64,000 bases of DNA, taken from NCBI GenBank assembly GCA_963556145.1, contig OY744462.1, positions 7,502,001 to 7,566,000 of the forward strand. The letters are read 5' to 3'. Each line of letters begins with the position of its first letter. The stretch's first letter is position 1. Made by a program: the position numbers and the translations under genes. This document shows positions 46,951 to 56,000 of the stretch, piece by piece. The notes beneath the pieces were generated by a model, which saw nothing but the letters and a program-made list of their open reading frames with translations, searched no databases and was not told where the DNA came from. This DNA is from Hygrocybe punicea. Lineage: Eukaryota > Basidiomycota > Agaricomycetes > Agaricales > Hygrophoraceae.

Positions 46951-47159
46951 TCCACCACCCACTTGCATCCCAACTCGCCTCCCGCCACGCGCCCACTCCC
47001 CACCCCCTCAACAACGATGGAAACGAGGAGGAGGAGGAGGACAGCGACAATATGCACCGAGAACGCCTCCCCGGACGTCCTCAAAACCGCGCAGGAGCGG
47101 GCCCAACCTTTTCAACCAATGGCCTCGAACGTTGAAACTAGTGGCGGTGGACCGGGTGC
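46935..47159 (+). repeat. 5' part of repeat Z copy Z2
   Basis: Coding-like start METRRRRRTATICTENASPD..., colinear with Z1. It is interrupted at 47160 by a solo LTR; the copy resumes at 48523/50886 and again at 61419 and about 63630. Confidence 0.6.
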
Positions 47160-48522
47160 TGTTATGTGAATGTTTGTTTCACCAAGAATTACTGGAGTTG
47201 ACTTTGTTCAGATACCTTCTTGTTGTTCGTGGGTTTCTAATATCTAAATAACCTATCAGGAAGGGGTTTGTGGGTATATGTACTATATGAATCAATAGAT
47301 TGTAATAGTGAGGTCTCTTCAATTAAGAATTGAGACTTTGAGTAGGGATGAATAGCAATTGGGTGTGTGATGTACTGAAAACAAGAATATTCACTACTGG
47401 AATATAAAAATATGAACTAATGAATACTGATAACAATATTCACCAGTTGAATATGGATGGTTTTGGCTGCAGGGCCTATTCAATCAAGAGTATCTCTGGG
47501 TATTATAATATCTGACTTAAATCCGAAGCTTCAAACGCACATTGGCTACTAGTTCAGGGATATCTTTAATACCTTTTGAATACTCTGTTTTGTTTAGGAT
47601 GAAACCTTAACCTTAGAAGTGTATCTAGCTGACTAATGCTGACTAATGAATTGATTGGACTGAGTGAACTGGGTGAATTCTCCTTGATGACAAGGGGAAC
47701 TCAGAGAATGATAGAATAAGAGTGAACTAGACTGGATTGCAAGCACTAGCTACTACAATGAGTAACTATTAGTACTAAGAGAATGAGGGATCACACTGTG
47801 TGAACCCAACTGAGAGTGACTACTGAGTGGTGAGGGGGGAAATCCTACTGACTACTGGAATTTGGGGGCCCTATTTATACTGTTGGAGAACAATGGGGGA
47901 CTGAGAACAATGGGAAAGTGAGAACAATAGGACTGAGTCATGAGAACAATGGATGGCATCAAAGAGGCTGTGAACAATGGGCTCTATCTCCATTTGGACT
48001 GTTTAGAACAAAGGACTGCTCAGAACAATAGACCATTGTCTTTATGTAAGCAGACTATCACAATCACTCTCTGATGCATCCTATCATCTTATCATCCTCT
48101 TGTTCACATCTTATCTAATCATTTCCCATTATCTAGCTGAGCCGCTTTTGATCAATACAAGTAAACAAGATTTGTAATCAATCCATTACTGCTAATATAG
48201 GTAACAATGCTAGTTGGGCTTGTCTCCTTGCACACGCAATACAGAGAAATATATAATAAATACTAATGAGTGGGGGATGTGCATCTGTGCACCATACATA
48301 AACGGCTAGGTCTGGGCATTGCTAGTGAAGCCATAATAAATAATATACAGGTAAGCATATATGCTATTTGTGTCTGTTCACTAGCATGCGTAATGTGGAA
48401 AGGCATAAAATGGGTACTAATGAGTGTAGGTGTGCATCCATAGTGTTGCACTTAAATATCTAAGTCCATGGTCCGATGGTAAACCCATGACATTACACCC
48501 AAAAACACTTGGGGTCATGACA
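47160..48522 (-). mobile_element. Second solo LTR of element C family (1363 bp)
   Basis: Reverse-oriented LTR lacking one short internal repeat unit. The flanks GTGC and GCAC do not match directly. The sister copy Z1 has GCGC at this site, so both can be CpG-decayed forms of a GCGC duplication. Confidence 0.82.
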
Positions 48523-49250
48523 GCACACAGCGACGAAGATGACAAGGGCAATGTGGAGAGTCACCCACGACGAAGGCGTCGTCAATGATGTCATTGTCAT
48601 TGAGTTATTGCATCATCAATGATGTCATTGTTGTCAAGTTATCGCAATCGCCATCGCCTCTGCCACCATCCTTGCGCAACTCGATGGCGGGACCAATCGG
48701 GACGACAAAACCCACAACGGGGACCATGGGGATGTTGTAGATGACATCCCCATTGTTTTATCAATGATGGAATCCAAAGGGGGCCACGGGGGGCCTTAAT
48801 GGTGAAGGTGAGTGCCCACCTACCTCCTGCTTTTCCCCCATGTACTTACCCATTCCCACCGCTTGTTCTGGGTCTGGAGCCCTCCCCCATCCATCCCCTC
48901 ACTTTTTCCACCATCTGCCTCGCTTCCCAGCCCATTCCTCACCACCCATTGCCACCCCCCACCTCATGCACCCTTCCCCACCCCTCACCCACCCTCCAGC
49001 GGCCTTCCCCACCAATTCCGGACCCAGTCCGGCGCCTCTGTGAAGGTGAGTACCTACCCAGTCATCAGCAGTGCCCCATGTATCATCATTTTTTATTTCT
49101 TTTATTTCTCTTTTATTTCTTTTATTTTCATGTATGTTAGTCTATATACAGCATGTGGAGAAATATATCTATGATATGTAAAAAATTCTACAAGAAAAGA
49201 CGGCGGGAGAGTGAAATAGTCATGCTCAACAACAACAACAACGAGCGCAC
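48523..49250 (+). repeat. Middle part of repeat Z2 (copy 1)
   Basis: Continues Z2 (GATGACAAGGGCAATGTGGA, GGTGAAGGTGAGTGCCCA, C-rich and T-rich tracts, AACAACAACGAGCGCAC). Near-identical to 50886-51608 apart from single-base length differences in homopolymers. Confidence 0.7.
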
Positions 49251-49820
49251 TGTCATGACCCCAAGTGTTTTTGGGTGTAATGTCATGGGTTTACCATCGG
49301 ACCACGGACTTAGATATTTGAGTGCAACACTATGGATGCACACCTACACTCATTAGTACCCATTCTATGCCTTTCCACATTACGCATGCTAGTGAACAGA
49401 CACAAATAGCATATATGCTTACCTTTATATCATTTATTATGGCTTCACTAGTAATGCCCAGACCTAGCCGTTTATGTATGGTGCACAGAGGCACATCCCC
49501 CACTCATTAGTATTTACTATATATTTCTCTGTATTGCGGGTGCAAGGAGACAAGCCCAACTAGCATTGTTACCTATATTAGCAGTAATGGATTGATTACA
49601 AATCTTGTTTACTTGTATTGATCAAAAGCGGCTCAGCTAGATAATGGGAAATGATTAGATAAGATGTGAACAAGAGGATGATAAGATAATGATAAGATAG
49701 GATGCATCAGAGAGTGATTGTGATATTCTGCTTACATAAAGACAATGGTCTATTGTTCTGAGCAGTCTATTGTTCTAAACAGTCCAAATGGAGATAGAGC
49801 CCATTGTTCACAGCCTCTTT
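49251..49820 (+). mobile_element. Partial element C LTR up to assembly gap
   Basis: The first 570 bp of the plus-oriented LTR (TGTCATGACCCC...), identical in content to the start of the LTR at 51609. It is truncated by the gap. Confidence 0.85.
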
Positions 49821-50020
49821 NNNNNNNNNNNNNNNNNNNNNNNNNNNNNNNNNNNNNNNNNNNNNNNNNNNNNNNNNNNNNNNNNNNNNNNNNNNNNNNN
49901 NNNNNNNNNNNNNNNNNNNNNNNNNNNNNNNNNNNNNNNNNNNNNNNNNNNNNNNNNNNNNNNNNNNNNNNNNNNNNNNNNNNNNNNNNNNNNNNNNNNN
50001 NNNNNNNNNNNNNNNNNNNN
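49821..50020. other. Assembly gap (200 N)
   Basis: Exactly 200 N. The sequences on its two sides are LTRs in opposite orientation and the contig ends overlap in content. Confidence 1.
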
Positions 50021-50885
50021 ACTGAGTGAACTGGGTGAATTCTCCTTGATGACAAGGGGAACTCAGAGAATGATAGAATAAGAGTGAACTAGACTGGATT
50101 GCAAGCACTAGCTACTACAATGAGTAACTATTAGTACTAAGAGAATGAGGGATCACACTGTGTGAACCCAACTGAGAGTGACTACTGAGTGGTGAGGGGG
50201 GAAATCCTACTGACTACTGGAATTTGGGGGCCCTATTTATACTGTTGGAGAACAATGGGGGACTGAGAACAATGGGAAAGTGAGAACAATAGGACTGAGT
50301 CATGAGAACAATGGATGGCATCAAAGAGGCTGTGAACAATGGGCTCTATCTCCATTTGGACTGTTTAGAACAAAGACTGCTCAGAACAATAGACCATTGT
50401 CTTTATGTAAGCAGACTATCACAATCACTCTCTGATGCATCCTATCATCTTATCATCCTCTTGTTCACATCTTATCTAATCATTTCCCATTATCTAGCTG
50501 AGCCGCTTTTGATCAATACAAGTAAACAAGATTTGTAATCAATCCATTACTGCTAATATAGGTAACAATGCTAGTTGGGCTTGTCTCCTTGCACACGCAA
50601 TACAGAGAAATATATTAATAAATACTAATGAGTGGGGGATGTGTATCTGTGCACCATACATAAACGGCCTAGGTCTGGGCATTGCTAGTGAAGCCATAAT
50701 AAATAATATACAGGTAAGCATATATGCTATTTGTGTCTGTTCACTAGCATGCGTAATGTGGAAAGGCATAAAATGGGTACTAATGAGTGTAGGTGTGCAT
50801 CCATAGTGTTGCACTTAAATATCTAAGTCCATGGTCCGATGGTAAACCCATGACATTACACCCAAAAACACTTGGGGTCATGACA
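50021..50885 (-). mobile_element. Partial reverse-oriented element C LTR after gap
   Basis: Matches 47659-48522 of the second solo LTR. Probably the same LTR assembled twice. Confidence 0.85.
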
Positions 50886-51608
50886 GCACACAGCGACGAA
50901 GATGACAAGGGCAATGTGGAGAGTCACCCACGACGAAGGCGTCGTCAATGATGTCATTGTCATTGAGTTATTGCATCATCAATGATGTCATTGTTGTCAA
51001 GTTATCGCAATCGCCATCGCCTCTGCCACCATCCTTGCGCAACTCGATGGCGGGACAATCGGGACGACAAAACCCACAACGGGGACCATGGGGATGTTGT
51101 AGATGACATCCCATTGTTTTATCAATGATGGAATCCAAAGGGGGCCACGGGGGGCCTTAATGGTGAAGGTGAGTGCCCACCTACCTCCTGCTTTTCCCCC
51201 ATGTACTTACCCATTCCCACCGCTTGTTCTGGGTCTGAGCCCTCCCCATCCATCCCCTCACTTTTTCCACCATCTGCCTCGCTTTCCAGCCCATTCCTCA
51301 CCACCCATTGCCACCCCCCACTCATGCACCCTTCCCCACCCCTCACCCACCCTCCAGCGGCCTTCCCCACCAATTCCGGACCCAGTCCGGCGCCTCTGTG
51401 AAGGTGAGTACCTACCCAGTCATCAGCAGTGCCCCATGTATCATCATTTTTTATTTCTTTTATTTCTCTTTTATTTCTTTTATTTTCATGTATGTTAGTC
51501 TATATACAGCATGTGGAGAAATATATCTATGATATGTAAAAAATTCTACAAGAAAAGACGGCGGGAGAGTGAAATAGTCATGCTCAACAACAACAACAAC
51601 GAGCGCAC
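50886..51608 (+). repeat. Middle part of repeat Z2 (copy 2)
   Basis: Same as 48523-49250 with small indels. It ends in the GCAC duplication that flanks element C. Confidence 0.7.
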
Positions 51609-53015
51609 TGTCATGACCCCAAGTGTTTTTGGGTGTAATGTCATGGGTTTACCATCGGACCACGGACTTAGATATTTGAGTGCAACACTATGGATGCACA
51701 CCTACACTCATTAGTACCCATTCTATGCCTTTCCACATTACGCATGCTAGTGAACAGACACAAATAGCATATATGCTTACCTTTATATCATTTATTATGG
51801 CTTCACTAGTAATGCCCAGACCTAGCCGTTTATGTATGGTGCACAGAGGCACATCCCCCACTCATTAGTATTTACTATATATTTCTCTGTATTGCGGGTG
51901 CAAGGAGACAAGCCCAACTAGCATTGTTACCTATATTAGCAGTAATGGATTGATTACAAATCTTGTTTACTTGTATTGATCAAAAGCGGCTCAGCTAGAT
52001 AATGGGAAATGATTAGATAAGATGTGAACAAGAGGATGATAAGATAATGATAAGATAGGATGCATCAGAGAGTGATTGTGATATTCTGCTTACATAAAGA
52101 CAATGGTCTATTGTTCTGAGCAGTCTATTGTTCTAAACAGTCCAAATGGAGATAGAGCCCATTGTTCACAGCCTCTTTGATGCCATCCATTGTTCTCATG
52201 ACTCAGTCCTATTGTTCTCACTTTCCCATTGTTCTCAGTCCCCCATTGTTCTCCAACAGTATAAACAGGGCCCCCAAATTCCAGTAGTCAGTAGGATTTC
52301 CCCCCTCACCACTCAGTAGTCACTCTCAGTTGGGTTCACACAGTGTGATCCCCCATTCTCTTAGTACTAGTAGTTACTCATTGTAGTAGCTAGTGCTTGC
52401 AATCCAGTCTAGTTCACTCTTATTCTATCATTCTCTGAGTTCCCCTTGTCATCAAGGAGAATTCACCCAGTTCACTCAGTTCAATCAATTCATTAGTCAG
52501 CATTAGTCAGCTAGATACATTTCTAAGGTTAAGGTTTCATCCTAAATAGATACACTTCTAAGGTTAAGGTTTCAATCCTAAACAAAACAGAGTATTCAAA
52601 AGGTATTAAAGATATCCCTGAACTAGTAGCCAATGTGCGTTTGAAGCTTCGGATTTAAGTCAGATATTATAATACCCAGAGATACTCTTGATTGAATAGG
52701 CCCTGTAGCCAAAACCATCCATATTCAACTGGTGAATATTGTTATCAGTATTCATTAGTTCATATTTTTATATTCCAGTAGTGAATATTCTTGTTTTCAG
52801 TACATCACACACCCAATTGCTATTCATACCTACTCAAAGTCTCCATTCTTAATTGAAGAGACCTCACTATTACATTCTATTGATTCATATAGTACATATA
52901 CCCACAAACCCCTTCCTGATAGGTTATTTAAATATTAAAAACCCCCGAACAACAAGAAGGTACCTGAACAAAGTCAACTCCGGTAATTCTTGGTGAAACA
53001 AACATTCACATAACA
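51609..53015 (+). repeat. 5' LTR of element C
   Basis: 1407 bp. HMG-box-like sites at 52109-52255, a TATA-like AGTATAAAC at about 52258, and at 52622-52652 a block shared with the LTR of B. Confidence 0.92.
52109..52255 (+). promoter_or_regulatory. Array of HMG-box (Rox1-like) ATTGTT sites
   Basis: Eight ATTGTT cores in about 150 bp. Four match the yeast Rox1 consensus YYYATTGTTCTC exactly (TCC, CCT, CCC and CCC prefixes). They end just before the TATA-like AGTATAAAC. HMG-box proteins are known to bind this core; regulation of this LTR is inferred. Confidence 0.7.
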
Positions 53016-53019
53016 AAAT

Positions 53020-53035
53020 TGGAGCCCACCGCGAG
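53020..53035 (+). other. Primer-binding site of element C
   Basis: TGGAGCCCACCGCGAG, 4 nt after the LTR end; same as in A and B. Confidence 0.78.
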
Positions 53036-53083
53036 GAGATTTAAATTTAAATAACCCAAGCATTTCTATACCTCTAATACACA

Positions 53084-56000
53084 ATGTCCACAAGCACCAG
53101 TGCTCGTACCCCAGACATGATGCCCCTACTAGGGCAGAAGTCTGCCCCAGCTAAATTCAAAGGAAGCTATGAAGAAGTCAAGAGATTCTTAAGGCATTAC
53201 AATCAAATGTGCAAATCCTATGCTGTTTCTGATAAAGAGAAATGTGAAAGGATTGTAGATTACTGCTCCACCAAAGTAGTCAAGCTCATTGAAGCCCTGG
53301 AGAGTTACATATCCCAGGACTGGAATACTCTTGAGAAAGATATTACTCGCTACTTTGATGCTGCCCTAAAGGAAACAAGATACATTGTTAGAGATCTCAT
53401 GACCCTTGCACGCATTTGGAAACTTAAGCAGATCAGAACTCTCACCAAATGGAAGCAATATGAACGCAGGTTCATTACTATTGCAGGATGGTTAGAGAGC
53501 AAGAAGAAGATCTCTGCAGATGAAAAGGCTGCATACTTCTGGCATGGAATCAACAAGAACCTCAGACATATCATTGAGACACGTCTCAACACTGGATCAA
53601 CACCTTTAGATGTCACATCTCCATTCCCTATGAAAGATGTCATTAAAGTTGCAGAAACTCTATTTGAAAGGAATCGGTTTGACATGAATCTAGCAGATTC
53701 AGATTCAGATATACCAGGAAGACTAGACAACTCTGTTTCAGAAGACTCTGATACAGATGATTCATCAGAGTATGATACAGATAGTGACTATGAAGCCTGC
53801 ATCAAGAGAAAGAAAGCTAGCAAGAAGAAGAAGGCATTCAAGTCAAAGGCATATGATTCAGATGATGAACTATTTAAAAAGACAGTAAGGAAAGAAACTG
53901 AGAAGAAAGATAATGGCAGGAAGGGGATAGACAGGAAGTCTACCTCCACATCATCATCACACCAGAATGAAGTAGAGTCTTTAATCAAGCAAATGGGAAA
54001 GCTTTCTTTGGATGATATTAAGTATGGACTAGCATACTATAGAGCCTTGAAGCTAGATCCAGACATTGCTCACTGTATTAGCCCACCTGAGTTGAAACAA
54101 CCTCAGCAAAAGCAAGCACAGTCACAGCAAACACAAAGACCTCCCTTCAAAATCTCAGCTGCCAATAGTGTTGGCCTTCCACCAAACCCTTCTACTAGTT
54201 CGTTTACCCCTACCAATTCATTTACTCCTTCCAATGAACAAAGAGGACCCATGACCTGCTATGGTTGTGGAGGACAAGGACATGGAATGCAAACATGTTT
54301 CCAAATAAATGAATTACTCAAGACAGGCAAGATAACCAAGGATGGTCTTGGAAGGATTGTTTATCCAGATGGCTCAATAATTCGCAGAAATATGGGTGAG
54401 ACATTTGTACAAGCAATTGATAGACATGTAGCTGAAAAGGCCAGCAATGTCCAGTCACACTTCTATGTATTACAAGATCAATTCTCTGATTACTATCAAT
54501 CTGATGCTGAAGAAGATTTTGAAGCATATACTATACCTACAATCAAGGAAGAAGAAATACAAATCCTGCCTGCAGTCAGAGGACCACAGAAAATTGGTGC
54601 AGCAAGGAAGGAAGTATTAGATGGAGTATATCCTCCCACAGGTATTAAGGCCAAAGGAAAAGAGAATATAAGGCCTAATACAGTACTGCCACCCATTCCT
54701 AAAGGCCCAGTCAAACCTGGCCCTCTTTCAGCACAGAAGCAAGCTCAAGCACATATACCAGCACCATTACCCTTTGCTCTCAAGAAGACAAACCCATTCC
54801 ATCCTACAGAAGAACTGCATGCAAAGCAACCTGTTCCAATGGATATAAGAACCCCAATACATATTCCTTCAGACACAGATTCAGATGTGGAAATGATAGA
54901 TACTTCTCCAGCAAAGCCAGCAAAGACTCATATACAAGGACACAAGGCACACATAGATAAGAACAAGATTATGGCTGAGAGACATGATGCTATAACTCGT
55001 CCAAAGCCTACACCTAGACAATCTGAAATTTCAGTCAATATTGGAGAAACTCAAGTTGTCAATCAAATCCTTGACACACCAGTCACCATGCATGTTCGTG
55101 AAGTATTAACCTCTTCCAAGGAGCTATCTGAGCAATTAACAGACATGATTAAGAGAAAAAATGCAAAAGTATCTGCCATTGCAAGCTCATTTGCAACCAA
55201 GGATCGTGGAGTGTTAATCAAGCTTCAGATGGAATGTGATAGGAGACCTATTGAAGCCATCATTGACACTGGATCTCAACTAAATGTGATTAGTAAAAGA
55301 GTCTGGAAAGAAATTATTCAAAGACCTATGGATGTAGGAAAAATTCTCACAATGAATGATGCTAATGGAGGTGAAGGAACATTAAAAGGATTAGTTTCAG
55401 AAGTCCCATTGACTTGTGGTAGTATTCTCACCTATGCCAATCTTTACATAGGAGAGACAGTGCCATTTGATTTATTACTTGGAAGACCATGGCAAAGAGG
55501 CAACTATGTTTCTATTGATGAAAGAATAGATGGCACATATTTAGTATTCAAGAATCCTGAAGATTTGACAAACAGATTTGAACTAATGGTCACACCAAAC
55601 CATTCTGGAGTTCATCACATCAAAGGAGCTACTACTGCTCATACCTCAGTCTCCTATGCATGTACCACCTTCATTGAGCCAGAAGATACATCTATAATTG
55701 CTCCAACACCAGGACATTCACTCACAGACCATGTTAACATTTCTTCCTTCACAATTGATAACCATCCTCTTCCTCTCCATGTGAAAGAGATGTATACTCA
55801 AGATCATCCTGCTACACAAAGTAATGTCACTGCTATGCTGGAAGATAACATTCTTGCTACTTCTGGATTTATTTGTTCTCCTCAGACTGAACATGATAAA
55901 GTTCCTTTGGAAGATCCTCCTGTTGAAGTTTATATTCCACCTTCACCTGTTGAATTATACCACATTTCAGTTGATCAGAAGGTTAACTTGGATACATCTG

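Noticed and set aside
49745..50108. Open frames across the N run
   Set aside because: They exist only because N codons are not stops.
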